This document shows, in pieces, positions 26,439-39,877 of a DNA stretch of 64,000 bases (position 1 is the first letter of the stretch; every line of letters starts with the position of its first letter). The notes under the pieces are model-generated. The model was not told the origin of the DNA and made no database searches. It worked only from the letters and a program-made list of their open reading frames with translations. The stretch is from assembly GCA_001683735.1 (NCBI GenBank), contig LUGG01000004.1, positions 248,001 to 312,000 on the forward strand, in the 5' to 3' direction. The stretch comes from Grifola frondosa. Lineage: Eukaryota > Basidiomycota > Agaricomycetes > Polyporales > Grifolaceae. A program made the position numbers and the translations under genes.

Positions 26439-28344
26439 ATGATGACTCCTATGCGTTATGTGGTATTGGTGCTGGCCATCATTGTGCGCTGCTTAACTCC
26501 GGTCTACCAACACTCTGCTTTCCGCACTGACTTCACCACGTAGATAAGTCTTCACTTCATCCTCAGCTTCTCCCATGAAGATTACGGCCGCGCCACTTCC
26601 ATCTCCCACATCACCGACCAGTTGAAGAGTTCGCGTCCTTCGTATGAAGTCACTCCGAGTTCTCCTCAAGGACGGAGAGCAAATGCGACTTTCGTCATGC
26701 TTGCTCGCAATGGGGACTTGCCGGGAATCATCACTAGCATGAAGCAAATAGGCAAGTGCCTTTATAAATGCTCAATTAGCAAGGTGCTAACCGGACAACA
26801 GAGGATCGTGTTAACAAGCCGTTGGGCTATCCGTATGTCTTCCTTAATGAGGAACCGTTTACCAAGGAATTCAAAGAGTGAGATTTGCTATCGTGACCAT
26901 TTTTGATATATTGTATCCTCATTCATGTGTCCAGGCGTGTATCGGCCCTCACCGATGCCAAAGTCGAGTTCGGGCTTATCCCTAAAGAAGACTGGTACCA
27001 ACCCAACTGGATTGATGAGGATCGTGCCTCTGCTGCTCGCCTGGACATGATTCAGAACAAGGTCATTTACGGAGGTAGACATGACCGCCTTAGACTTCAA
27101 TGTTCTGGCTTTTCTGACTTCTTCTCCGATCATAGGAAGCGTGCCGTATGTGTAGCTTGCATTCTGTCCGCAGTCGATGCTTACCTGACACATTGTTTAG
27201 TTACCGCAATATGTGCCGGTTCAATTCTGGGGTGAGTTTACAGTGAATGGCCTGGCCTTCTAACAACCTCCTCATCTATCCTCAGTTCTTCTACAGGCAA
27301 GAGCTGTTAGCAAAGTACAAATATTATTGGAGAGTCGAGTGCGTACCTGTTGGTGCTACATATATATGAATCATTTAACTTCCCTTGCAAACATAGGCCC
27401 GATGTCACATTCTACTGTGATCTGGACTACGACGTATGTCCGCATATATTCAATTATATCTATCAATTCAATTTTTTCAGCCTTTCTTGTTCATGCAAGA
27501 CAACAACAAGGTCTATGGTTAGTGGTCGTAACTTCTGAAATTTGTGGTTATGCTCAATACCATTTCATCCAGGTTTCACTGTCTCCTTGTACGAGTACCC
27601 CGCAACAATTCCGACATTGTGGGACTCCGTCAAAGGCACGTCTTACAATCCATGCACATCCATGCTCTGTCCATTCTCATATCCAATACCACAGAATTCA
27701 TCAGGGAGAATCCCGACTTCCTGCCGAAGGACAACGCTATGAGCTTCATTTCTGATGACGGCGGCGAGACCTACAATAACTGCCACTGTGAGTTACCTCG
27801 ATTGCCGTGATGCTCTCCAACCCCGCACTTACCACTCCCCCTGGCAGTTTGGAGCAACTTCGAGATTGGTGACCTCGACCTCTGGCGCGGGGAGGCCTAT
27901 TCCAAGTTCTTCGATTATCTCGATCAGAAGGGCGGCTTCTACTACGAGGTTCGTGTCATTCATTATCCTGCTCATTTTTGCCGTTAACACCGTCATGCTT
28001 CGCGTAGAGGTGGGGTGACGCGCCCGTTCACAGCATCGGCGCGGCGCTCTTCGCGCACAAGGACCAGATCCACTTCTTTGACGAAATCGGTATGCAGCAT
28101 CACGTTCGTTCCATTAGTGCCGCATCACTCTGATACCCGGATCTTCTAGGATACAAGCACAATCCCTTCCAGCACTGCCCACAGGGCCAGCTGCACGAGA
28201 AGGGCAAGTGCTGGTGCGACCCAAAGGAAAACTTTGGTGTGTTACGATTCCCGCATCTCCCTTGCCGCTGCTGATGTGTCACATTGCGATGTTACAGATT
28301 TTGAGTGGTACAGCTGTCTTAAGCGATACAATGCCCTGTTCTGA
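26439..28344 (+). CDS. kre2: Alpha-1,2-mannosyltransferase, GT15 (Kre2/Mnt1 family)
   Basis: GT15 enzymes are Golgi type II membrane proteins that add alpha-1,2-mannose from GDP-mannose to O- and N-linked glycans. The protein starts [15 protein letters not shown], a signal anchor, then a Ser-rich stem and the catalytic domain: [47 protein letters not shown], the Mn-binding acidic motif [16 protein letters not shown]-like [51 protein letters not shown], and the Cys-rich [17 protein letters not shown]. It ends LKRYNALF. All landmarks are present and in frame over about ten introns. One intron begins with GC instead of GT (after 26749). It is convergent with Pik1 (238 bp). Paralogue identity within the family (Kre2, Ktr, Yur1) is not resolved. 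Confidence 0.93.
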
Positions 28345-28582
28345 GCCAGTTTCTCCATAAGTACCTTGTTCATATTTATTGGTTTCTTGACGGACATGGT
28401 CTGCATGATATTGGAGTTCGGACCGCGCGCGAGCGGCGCTCGTGAGATCATCTTGGTGTACTGCTTTGACAGCAGAGCGCAAGGCCGTGATATGATACAG
28501 TACAAACAATAGTTGTCGCACACCATCTTTACGGACGGTGTCATCATAGGATGGATTGTGAGTAATATTGATACTATTAGAG

Positions 28583-31500
28583 TTATGTGAGACTGTTCGT
28601 TCGGTACTGTAAAGCATGTCCACTTACAGAGTCGTAAAGCCGTGTCCAATTAGATCCGAGAGAGGTATCGACGAGCCGCTGGACATGTTCCTCAACTGCG
28701 GCTTGCGTGAGCCCTTGCTGGAAGCGATCCCGCAATTGACTCGCGGTCTGCTCGCCGAGCGCAGCGAAACAAGGCAGCGTCGAGTCTACCACGCATACAA
28801 TTTAGTAGGCTCAACCCACCACACCGAAGGAACGGGCAACATACCTTTCTGCATCAACTCCACCAACGCTGAGAAATTTATCATACGATGAGTTCTCAAG
28901 CCTGTGAAGACCAGGGAATGGAGCTTACTGATTATCCTATCACAATGTTTGCGTGCGGCGTCGAAGCCCTCCCGGAACAGCTTCCTGAACTCGTGGTACG
29001 GCGGGCTATCGAGGCCGCCAAGTACTTCGATGTACTCCAGAGGTAGCTTAAATGGCGCTGCCTCGAAGCCGATGTTCCCAGGGGAGTTCGATAACATGAA
29101 CCCGAAGTCGATGTGTATCAGGTGCCCATCTCGGTCAAGGAGGATGTTGCCGTTATGGCGGTCCTTGATCTGCAGGAGGTATGTCACAAGCGAATAACCT
29201 GTGGGATTGGCCCAATGAGATGGAACAAACATGGGGTTACGCAGCAAGCACTCTCACCTGCGAGAGAGCGTGCGAAGTTGTGTTGTGCCCGCGCGAACTT
29301 CGCTGAGGATGGATCGCCGTAGGTCTGCAAATTCGGTCAGGACCGAGCAGGAGATTCGCATGGCGGTTGTGCTTACAGTTTTGAAGTGGTCGAACAGCGT
29401 GACGTGGCCAAATCGGCCTTCAGCAAGCCGCCGCGCATACTCTGCCTTCTTGATAGAATGTATCGATACGGCATCCGTAATTGTCTCCACCAACCCGGAC
29501 GAGTTGCCCGTGATAAGAATACGGAAACTAACATCAGTGTAGACTACACTGAGCGAGAATTATCAAAGTGAAGAAAAATTCGACGCACTACCGCACCCAG
29601 CATTGGCATCCCTCATCCTTCCAGATTTTCTCAAATTCCTGGATTAGCTGTACAGCGAGCTGTTCTTGCCGGAGATCACCGCCGGTCTTAACAATGACAG
29701 ACACGCAATCCCAGTTAGCTAGGATAAAGCATGAGCAACAGCGTGCACAGCGGAGAAAATAGAGCTCACCGAGATGTCCATAAGGCGAAGATTGTCGCAC
29801 TCGACTCTGATTCCTGCATTTAAGACAATGCAGCTGCCATGGTGTTGAGTGCGCTCACCTTCTTCGCAGCCCAAGATTCGCTGAACACGACCGCAGACGG
29901 GTCCGCCCTGCTCAGCTCACGACGGATGATGCCTTCGTCCTCGGCAGTCTTCATACTGCCGTCACCGAGCCCGATACGCAGGAATCCCTCGCCCACACCA
30001 TTCTCGCGCATACGCGCCATGCGTTCCTCCTCAAGCGCAAGCATCTCTTCCATGATCCGGTCGCGGATTGCAGCAGCTTCAGAGGGTTGCAGTTTCATCC
30101 TCACAGGCGCAGGTGTGGGTGCTGACGCGCCAGGGTCCTGAGATGACCCCGCCACAGGCACACTACTGGCTCCCGCCAAAGTAGAACCTGCCAGCCAACT
30201 CGTCCCGGGTAGCCAGCGTAGCGAGCCGGCCAGGATGGAGGGCTCCTGAGGAGGAAGTTGGTGCGCCGGGGGCGAGGGCGTCACCTGCTCGCGAACCAAG
30301 TTCGCATTGAGTTGCCAAGCATCACTGCCGCGGTACGCATGCGCTCGGAATATTCATCCAAGGAAGCATGCGTACTGCTGCCACTACTACTGTTCCCGTT
30401 GGCGCTCGGGCCTTGTGAATGCTGGCGGGAATGGATTCTGAGAAGAGGGACCGGCGCACTGTAGGAGCGTTCTGTTGAGGCTGAGAGACACGCCAAAAGG
30501 ATCATTGCTATCTAGAAGAGGTGTTTGAGGCATCGAAGAGGAACCCAACCATGTCGCCATGTCGAGTTCTTTGTTTTTGGGTGGGGAGGCACGATGGAGT
30601 CTGAAAGATTAAGCTCGTTCGCCCGTAGCGAGTTCCCTTTCCATATAGCTGCTCTACAAGATCAATCTCCTCCTCCTCGTCTACTGGCGTGATGGGAGAG
30701 GTTGGACGAGGAGAAGAAGACATAGCAACGTCGGGTTCTCTTCACCTTCATAGGTATCAGTACCCAATGCAAAGTTGAGCCAGTTACAGGCTCTGGTACG
30801 GATGCAGATTGACGCGGGACGGTTGCGTTGGTGAATTGAACAAGCTCCTTTGAGCACCCTTCCGCTCGTTCTCCTTGAGCACAATTTTTTCAGCACTTCC
30901 TTGTGCTACGTTTTGCTGGATCGAAGTCTAAGTCGCCATGGAGGATCTCAATGAGCAGGAGGTAAGGCGCGCGCTCTGCGGAGTTAAGTACGACACTCTC
31001 TCCTGGTGGGATTCGTACAATTCGGTGGTGAGGCTGTGGGGTGCCATCTGGCAACGTGGTATGTCTGAGGACGAGCACCACATTGGTATGCAGACCTGGA
31101 TAGATTCAATTGAGAAGTGATATAAAGAAGAAAGGCTATAGTTAAATACCTCCGCAGGCAGTTTGTGATTGAGGCCAGTCAGTTCTGCCCTCAATGCACT
31201 TACGCGGGCTGGTTTCGGTAACTAGAAGTCTATTGCAGATATTCTCCAATGAGAGCAAGAACTGCACCTAGGAACAGCCATTATTCATTGATATGATCAG
31301 ATGACTTTATTCTCAAACGAACATACCTCAGAACGACAGAAGTGTCCACGTAGAAGATGCATTTGTGATGCGAGATCATACTTCTGCAAGAGAATATCGC
31401 TGTAGGGAGACTGTTCGGCCTATATGGATGCCGTGACGCAGAGAACGACGGAGTAGACTGAAATGGTGATGCAGCAGATGTAGGTGGCATGGCATCTTGT

Positions 31501-32510
31501 TGACCGAATGGGTCGTCCGACAGCCGAGGCTTTCGTGCTTCTCGCAGATGGAGAGGGAGCGCTGGGCTGTCTGTGCAGCGATGGTTCTTCTCTGGAGAGT
31601 CGGGACGCGTTTTGAGAAGAAAAATCGCGTTCAAAGTCGTGTTCTTGTGTTTCGGCTGCTCCTTCGGGCGCTGTTTCGTTCGATCTTCGTCGAGTCTCGG
31701 AATCGATGTCTTCATCGAGACCCTCAGACACACGCTCTATGGTGATGGCTCGGAGGGAGTCGTCTTCTGTACGCTCAAAACTCTTGATATCTCGACCCTG
31801 CTCATCTATGCGACCCTGTTCGATCGCGACTTGACCCATGATATCTGTCAAGCGAGGCATGCCAGGTACTCCAGCCCAGACCATACCGATGCCAACCAAT
31901 GCGGGCTGAACATGGGTCTTACTTTCGTTCGTAGAGGTCCCAGGAGGGCCGGAAGCTGGATCGAGGAATAAGGGGCAGATTGTCCGGGAAAATCGCCAAA
32001 TATAATCTCGTGGCATTCGTGCAATATACGCTGGCATATAAGGAATGAATCGAAATTATGGTGAGGATAAGCGAGGTCCTTGAGATATGCTTGCATGAAC
32101 CACAACGTCTGGTCCTGTTAGCTTGATCATATAGGTCCAGTCGTGCACACGCGAACATACCAGCATGGCAATGTGGGTGACTTATAGCAAATCTCGACAA
32201 CGAAGCACTCCAGTGCTCTTGACTTGGACGGCCTGGTGACAAGAAGATGACTGAGACCCAGGACACGTTAAACAGGAGCCTGCAGTAGAAGGAACACTTG
32301 CGTTCACCATATGAAGCCCCATACTTCGCGGAGGTCTTGGGTGTCGAGCTCCCTGAGTCTGCGCGTTAAGTAATAGGTGATGCCAATATTATCAGAATAA
32401 ATGCGAAGATACTGTAGGGCGACATGGACGGAGAAAAATGAGGGCGAGAGAAAGAGGCGAAGAAGGAGAGCATGCGACATGGAGAAGGGCATCTGAAGGA
32501 CGCTGCTCAC
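28583..32510 (-). CDS. pik1: Phosphatidylinositol 4-kinase beta (Pik1)
   Basis: Pik1 makes PI4P at the Golgi, needed for secretion. The N-terminal lipid-kinase unique helical domain starts SHALLLRLFLSPSFFS and continues YLRIYSDNIGITYYLTRRL and WFMQAYLKDL. A Ser/Pro-rich linker follows, then PYSDILLQKYDLASQMHLLRGHF, HRIVRIPPGESVVLNSAERAPYLLLIEIL, and the kinase: GGDLRQEQLAVQLI, GLVETITDAVSIHSIKK, the catalytic loop DRHNGNILLD, the HIDFGF metal motif, and FKLPLEYIEVLGG, which is typical of the beta form. It ends LYDS...YRTNSLT. The linker at about 31420-31560 cannot be read in one frame; either a short unrecognised intron or small errors are responsible. The start is the first Met before the helical domain and lies 109 bp from the divergent Ost3 start. 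Confidence 0.92.
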
Positions 32511-32619
32511 AGGGCCTAAGCAGGCTACGCCAAGCTTACGCGCTCAGACACGTCGCGTCTCAACTGCTACGTGCTACTTCCACACTAACTCATTCCACTT
32601 TAACTCATCTCCCCCGACC
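32511..32619. promoter_or_regulatory. Short bidirectional promoter between Pik1 and Ost3
   Basis: Only 109 bp separate the two divergent start codons, so the core promoters must be shared or extend into the genes. The segment contains pyrimidine-rich stretches on the Ost3 side. No TATA box is clear. Confidence 0.5.
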
Positions 32620-33837
32620 ATGTTGCTCCCCCTCCTCGCTCTTTTGCTCGCGCCGTTGTGTCTTGCAGCGGCATCCACGGAATCCACTCATGCAAAACTT
32701 GTCCAACTCGCCGCTTCTAACAATGGCATCATCAACCTCGATGAGCATTCTTACAACATGCTGACCTCTCCTGAGCGTACGTGGTCTGCGGCTATTCACC
32801 TTACCGCTATGGACCCAAGAAGAAGGTGTATGCCGTGCAAGTGAGTGCCCTTTCTCTTTCTCCCGATCGTTGTGCTTCACAAGCGGGTATGTGCAGGGAG
32901 TTCGAGCCATCTTTCAATGCGGTGGCAAAAGCATGGACCAAAGTTCCTCCTCAGGATCGAGATTCTCATTTCTTCGCCACTGTAGACTTTGACACTGGAA
33001 TGGCTATCTTTCAGAAGGTGTGCGCGCCGCGTTCGATGGTTCTTATCCTGCATTGACGATTGGTCTTAGCTCGGCCTCCAATCCGCGCCTGTGGTACAGG
33101 TTCACCTCGCAACAGAGGGCCCTCGCCCAGCGAACGGCCGGACAGCGCCCATCTCCTATGACTTTGCCTAGTAAGCATTCATGTCGCTGTGTCGGTTTCC
33201 GCAGCATCTAACGCCATTCCAGCGGGTTTGATCCTGCCCCCCTCGCAGAACAACTCTCACAATATACGCCAGTTCCCATCCCCTACAAGGCCCCAGTCGA
33301 TTGGGCACGCATAGCTTCATACGGGGCTACGGCCCTCGTCGCTGTCACTGCTATCCGCTTCCTCGCTCCCGTTCTCCGTTCGCGTTGGACATGGGCCGCC
33401 GGCACCGTACTCACGTCCCTCATCATGACGTCGGGGTACATGTTTGTGCGCATTCGAGGCATGCCGAACAGTGGTGCGAACAATCAGTGGATTGCGCCCG
33501 GATACCAAAACCAGTTCGGCCAGGAGACGCAGGTCGTCGCCATGATCTGTGAGCAAGATGCTTAATTGAGTGTCATGACATCCATCGTACTGAATGGCTG
33601 TACAGACGGGCTTTTGGCGTCGGCGTTCTTGATGCTCACGGTCATCACGCCGTACCAAGTGTCGCCGCACAGACAGCGGCTGCAGATCTACCTATGGAAT
33701 GGGGTAATTTTCATCATGTTTTCAGTCCTCATCTCATTGTTCCGAGTAAAAAACCGAGGTTGGTTCTATTGCAACGTTAACGTATCTAATCTCATCATTA
33801 ACACCCCACAGGCTACCCGTTCAAGTTGTTGCTATAG
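32620..33837 (+). CDS. ost3: Oligosaccharyltransferase subunit Ost3/Ost6 (thioredoxin-like)
   Basis: This subunit of the ER oligosaccharyltransferase holds cysteines of acceptor proteins to help N-glycosylation. It starts with a clear signal peptide, MLLPLLALLLAPLCLAAAS. The luminal thioredoxin fold has the family pattern MLTSPERTWSAAIHLTA, then the redox motif CMPC followed by KEFEPSFNAVAKAW, FFATVDFDTG, and LGLQSAPVVQVHLATEGPRP. Four membrane segments follow: ASYGATALVAVTAI, AAGTVLTSLIMTSGYMFV, ASAFLMLTVI and LYLWNGVIF-type, ending GYPFKLLL. All exons join in phase, with no break. It is convergent with Sec16 (168 bp). Confidence 0.92.
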
Positions 33838-34005
33838 ACACTTTGTCGAGACTAAGAATATAGTTCTTTTTGAAACGGATAAGCACCGTAATGCAGAACT
33901 AAATTGTGAGTTGTGTAAGCCGCAGTCCGAAACTATGATGCACGGATATAGATACAGAGTATGATGTCGATGATGCAACCAGTGTTATAGCTGTCTGGTG
34001 TATGT

Positions 34006-37000
34006 CTAACTAGGGGTGCCAGTCGCTTCCTGCTGGAAAATATCCACATACCGACTGCGCACCGCGCGTTTACCTTGCCTACTAGCCCGCCCAGTGGAAG
34101 GAGGTGGTCCTGTCGCAGAATCAGGAATGGTGGCAGACGCAGGTGTAGGTGGCGCGGAGAAGGATCCCGCTTCGGTGGGCACAAGATTGGAACGCACGCG
34201 CATTGGTGGTCTCGGTGGAGGCTCGGTGGTCAGATCGATTGCATGGGCGGTAGCCGGGCGCGCCAGAGGGGACTGACTGCTGTACCTGCAGGCAATGGTG
34301 CATGAGACCTTCCCGGAGATGCAGTCTGTGCCCTTGGTGGAGGGGGAGGTTGAGCGGGCTTCGCCGCTTCAGCAGCACCCTAAATTATCCTCAGCAACGG
34401 CACATCAAAGGGAAAGCAATAACCTTACATTCTTGTTCACCCAGCGTTTCAATTCCTTGTCGTAGTAGAAGGACGATTGCTCTCCCAAGTTCGCCTTCAC
34501 AGCGCTTGGCGTCGTTTCATTACGCTTCCACAGACGGCTAATGTTCAACCATCCACCCGACGCTGTCGGTTTCAACTCTGCAAATGACAACGTCATTCAC
34601 AATCATTGATACACGTTGAGCCTACGAGCAATGCTTACCCGGTTTGTCAGCCGATTGTGCGGCTTTTGTTTTCTTCAGGCTGAGAGGCTGCCGCGGCCGT
34701 ACTCTCTGTTTGCTTCGGACGAAGCGAGGAATTGCCTAAGCCAAGGTCATCGTCATCGTCCTCTTCCGCAAGTAATTGCGCAGGCCCGCTCTGGATAGGA
34801 TTACTGAATGGCTTTCCTGCCGTAGGAGTCACAGAAAATGCAGGGTCATCCATGGGCGAGATGAAACCTGAGGTGGAAGCTGCGTTTGCATTGAAACTCA
34901 TGAACGATGATGCGGTAGGAGTAGGAGCATCAGAGTCCGGTGGACCCCACCAAGAGCCTGTACTCGGGCCGTTTACATGTCTGCCGGGTGACACGTCCCA
35001 TGGGAATTGTTATTTGTCTGGGTTTCGTCCATCCCACGTCCAAAAGCGTGCCCATTTCCGTACGGATTGAGCGCCTGCCGAACGATGGTGTATCAGCAAA
35101 GCTTGCGGCACTCGCGGATGATACTCGGGGAACAGGGGATGGTTTGCGATGAAATGGACGGACGACTTCCATGGCCGAAGATGCACGATTAATTTGGACG
35201 TGGGAAGCTGCCGAGGATCTTAGAGCCATAGCAGACCCCGCTCGAGGGGGTGTGGTGAGCTGGGTGTTTCGGTGAGATCAGTCTGTGAATGATGGGGGAT
35301 GGCTGAGCAGAAGTAGTGGTGGAGGAGATCGTGCTGTAATGGGCAAATGGTCCAGTAAAGCCGTGTGGATGGATAGCGGTAGCATCCTCATGTCGGGAAG
35401 ATGTATCACCTTCCCCTGCAATGAACTTGGTGAAGCGGCCTTCAAGCCAATTGCCAATGCTATCCAGACTAGGTTTAGCCATCTTGGATCCTATCCAAGA
35501 ACCCGACTTATCAACTTGAGGGGCAGCAATTAGCCTGTCAGTCAGCTCCTTCAGCTGCTCGATAAAGGTCATGTTCGTATAGGGCGAGCTGCGGTTAATG
35601 CAGCTACCGATGGCTTCGCAATATCTGAAACACGAAGTTCAGGACTAGGCAGCAGTAACGCAGACAGGTTCGCATACCTGTTCGCCAATTGAACATGCCC
35701 AATTTCGGCTAACGACGCAGCGCGGATTAGCCTGTATGGTTGCAAGTGAGGCAGCCCAGTGAACGTTTCTTGTCCCTTGGCAGGTGTTGCTAAAGACAAT
35801 GCGAACTCAGCAATCTCCGAGAAGATAATAGGGTCCGGATCCTTGTGGAATATCGGCGAGTTAGTAGGACCGGGACCGCCAAGAAGCACTAGACGACTGG
35901 CACTCCCCATGCCACCGAAAGGAGAAGTCTGAGGAGACAGCAAGTAGCTGGAAAGCACCATTAGCATAGGCCACCAGATAGGTCGATAGCTTTACTCACC
36001 AAACATGCGCTGCCTCAGTCCACTGATGCGCAGTGAGTTGGTCTCCCAGGGCGGTCAATGCAGCCGATGCCTCTGCCGTCATGGGATTCGACAGTATATT
36101 GCGGCTGTCTCCGCCCAATTCGCTAAGACTTCTTGGGAATGTTCATTGTCTGCATGATCGGTGGAAAGTTTGGCGACATGGGCGTAATGGACAACTGCGC
36201 GGATGACACTTGCAATGACTGTGAATTGTGAAGAAGTGCATTAGGAGGCACGAGTTCTTGAACTGCAGAAGGCAACAATCAGCTGTGCAACGTTTGACTT
36301 GACCAGTCTGCCTACCTGATGTTGACCATTCCCTGCATACAAGCTGTACGCTACCCGTAACGCCTCCCTACCGTTGGAGGCAACGCACTTCTCGTCACCA
36401 GCTCGTAACAAAGATGATGCATTGGGTTTCCCATTCTTGCTCGTCAACTCCGTCCTTATGAACTCGGTGGCCACATCCTTCCAACACTCTTTGTCGATGC
36501 TACTGCAATGATCATTGCATGAGCCCACAACTTCTCATCCGCAGCGTAGTGACAAGCTCCACGACGATCGCCTCGTAAGAGCAACTCCTGGATCTTGTCG
36601 AGATGCGAGGAGCGAAGCGTATGAACAGCGACAGGGAAGTCGTGAGAATCCTGCAAAGAACCAAGACTAGAAAATGCGCTCGACAACTCTGATGAGGATG
36701 CGTGAATGTCGGCCGCTCGTGGTATATTCATTATGCAGACACATTCTTCAATGCATCCGGAGGCGAACTTGTTCCGTCTAGACGAGGTATTAGCGCACCG
36801 CGAACAGCTGCATCAATCTGAGGGCTGCCGCATAATCAGAAAAGTACAACGAATAACTTTACGACACCATCTTACCTGCCAGATAATCGACCGTCGTTTT
36901 CTACCATGACCTTCAGCAACATGACGAGGATGCGTTTCGCGTCCGCTCGCTTCCTTTCCAAGCTCCCGGGATGATGATACCCAATGCCTTGAGACATCTC

Positions 37001-39877
37001 ATCGGACCGCTCTTCCAAGTACTTCACCACGCGAGCCTTCTTCGTCTTGAGTTGCGTAGCTGTGCCAGAGCGGACGAGACTTGTTGTCGGAGTGCCAGGG
37101 TCCGAGAATAACGGTCCAGGATAAGATGCAGCGGAAGTCTCCAAAGCCGACTCAGGGATAATCTGATGCAGCACATACATCTTGATATCGGTCGACTGCC
37201 GTGAAGACAGCGCAACATCAAAACCAGTGTTCATAGACGCCCCATGGAAGCAAGTGACCAACTTTCCCCCAGAACCGAAGCTGATCACCGGTACCCGAAC
37301 GGACGTTCGCCCGAGGGGGTCATTCGTGCCTAAAAGTGACGGCGAGGGGGCATACGTTGGATGCGTTGGAGGAGCGAGGGTGACAACCTGACTTGCGAGG
37401 GGTAACGATGATGCTGCATATACATCGAGAGGCTGCGACGGCGTTGAGAAAGTTCCACGGCTCCTCTCACTCACGAGCTGAGTAACCTGCCGAGGTGGGG
37501 CATAACGGTCATCACGAACAACGGATGTCGACGATGTGGACCCGGTGGAAGTTGAACGAGTATGGGGGGAAGAAGTAGCCACATGCTTTTCTGCAGGAGT
37601 ATATGGGTCATACGTGGTAGTCACGGGTCCATTGACAGAACGAATAGATTGCGCAGGAGACGAAGTCCTCTTGGCGTCACTTATCGTCTGCGGCTCGTAA
37701 AGGTTGGAGAAACCAGATTGATGTGAATCTGTAGACATCGGACGCACTATAGCAGATGGAGACATGGTAGCGGACGTCGAATATTTCCTGGCTGGCGGAT
37801 CATAGGTCTGCCTCTGGACGCTAGGTATTGAACGGATGGACGAGCCCCCAGGTGACTTCGTCCTTTCGGAATGAGTTGTAGCGAAAGACTTAGCAGGCGG
37901 GTCGTAACTCTGTCTCGGAATGCTCGCCACCGAGCGAACGGATGAACTCCCTGGCGACTTCGTCCTTTCTGGGGAATGGCTCACAGACCCGTGAGCGCTG
38001 CCATTGAAGCTACCCTGAGTGGATGTTACCGGTGCATCAAAAGAAGGCGGCACTGAAGTTGCCTGATTCGGGTCCGGTAATGCGTAGTTATGAGGTGGGT
38101 GCGGTGGCTCGTGAGGACTTGCTCCATTTGGTTTGTATGGTTCATACGGAGACGTTGCTGTAGCCAGAGGAATCGTCTCCTTCGGTGGTGAGAGGGTGGA
38201 AGCAGGAGTGTATGGAGAGGCTGGGGGTAGTTTCGGCAAATTCGATGCTTGAGCCGCAGGCAAACCTGGAAAAGTCGACGCTTGAACTACAGGTGGTCTC
38301 GGAAGATGCGTTGCCTGAACTACAGGTGATTTCGGAAGACTCCTCGCAGACATTGCCGGTGAGATTGAAAGGTACCACCGCAAGGGATTCCACATGGCCC
38401 CATGTCTGTGCGGACAGTCTCGGTGATGATGTACTTCCCGTGACAGGCGCAGATGTGATAACTCCGTCCTCTTCATCAGGATGAACGAAAGCCATGCCGA
38501 GCATAGGGTCCTCCATGTCTCGAGCAGGTTGTTGAGCATGCATAACAGGGGACATCGTGTCTGTAACGTGCGTCGATGCATCCGAGTAGTTTGCCACAGG
38601 AGAGGCATGATACATAGAATTGCTGACGTCCCGACGTTCTCCAGGAATTGCCTGATACTGCCTGTTCGCATCGTACGAACGCTCGTAACCGTCATCAATA
38701 GTATGGTCACGCCCTCCAGTCGAGTACTCCTGGGAAGCCCACTCGTCATGGTTCACTGCCTGCGGGGGACCATTGTGGGACGACCATTGTTGTTCCCGGG
38801 TATACGGCTCCGAGACGTGAGTACTCTGCTGGGGAGGAGCCGTGGGAGCGTGGTGAGCGCTCACTCCTCTGGAAGGCCCTCGTGCAGGGGACTGTGGTAT
38901 CTGCGCACCATATGACTGCTGAGAAAGGGGTGAGACTAGAGGTGCGGCGTGGTGCGTGTGCCATGGGGAACCTGATATATGGCGGGGCGCAGGCATTGGA
39001 GGTAGCGGAGGGTCGTAAGCGTTCATCGTCTTTGGACGGAAAGAGGCAACAGAAGGTCCTGGAGGCGATGGAGGCCGGGGAAGCAACGGCGCGATCATAG
39101 CAGGCGAAGATCGCGTCCACGTAGACGACGGTTCACCAGCATATGAGTGATGAGTCTGCGCATGTACAGGATCTGGTGGTGGAGGTGCTGTATGTGCTGT
39201 TGGCTTGTACGGATCGTAGGATGACTGCGCAGGGGGATGTGCATTGTATGCAGGGGTATAGTTGGGAGTCGTCTGCATTGCTGGTTTGTATGGGTCGTAT
39301 GCGGTGTACGTGGGATTCTGCGTTCGTTCTGATACAGGAGGAGCGGCATTATAATCGGGAACCGCTGGAGCATATGAACCATAAGACTGGTGGAGGGTGG
39401 CTTGAGGTTGGCTGTCATAGTGCGTATATTCTGGGGTGCGAAGAATGAGAACAGGACACAAAACCAAAGTAGAAGCACTGTACCAGAGCTCTGAGATATC
39501 TCATGGGTCATACCCTGGCCATACTGATCATACCATCCGTTCATGTGGTTTTGGGATGCGTATTCTGAGCTCGTTGGCGCATAAGTCGGCACTGCCGCAG
39601 TGTCATAGGTATAATTCTGTTGTGTGCTAGCATCGCACCACGTATTTTGCCTGTCATAGTCAAGGGTACCATGCGTCAACGCAGTTTCTTCTGCAGCGAA
39701 AAGGTCTGAGCTGTCCGTAGCATTGGCAAAGAAATCCGAAGCAGTCGAGGTGGGCTTTGCGTCGCCGTTAGGACGAGCAGGTGTGGGTACTTCGTCGCCT
39801 CCCAGAACAACAGCGAAGGGGTCGGCGGCAGAATCTGGGGAGCCAAAAAGAGCTGCTGCCTCGCCAGCGGTGCTCAT
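34006..39877 (-). CDS. sec16: COPII coat assembly protein Sec16
   Basis: Sec16 organises ER exit sites and regulates Sar1 and Sec23/24. The protein starts MSTAGEAAALFG. The N-terminal half is long, disordered and Pro/Tyr/Ser-rich, with repeated YDPYKP-like units. The central conserved domain has LEERSDEMSQGIGYHHPGS, VMVENDGRLSG, then the ACE1-type region RSSHLDKIQELLLRGDRRGACHYAADEKLWAHAMII and DKECWKDVATEFIR. Further conserved helices include IFSEIAEFALSL, YRLIRAASLAEIG, YCEAI and SGSWIGSKMAKPSLDSIGNWL. The C-terminal block has SSFYYDKELKRWVN and ends SRYVDIFQQEATGTPS. The frame breaks near 38370, where a run of T on the coding strand seems one base too long. Size (about 1,700 residues) fits fungal Sec16. 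Confidence 0.93.

Noticed and set aside
38185..39448. Several plus-strand open frames of 70-144 codons
   Set aside because: They are shadows of the disordered N-terminal half of Sec16 on the minus strand.
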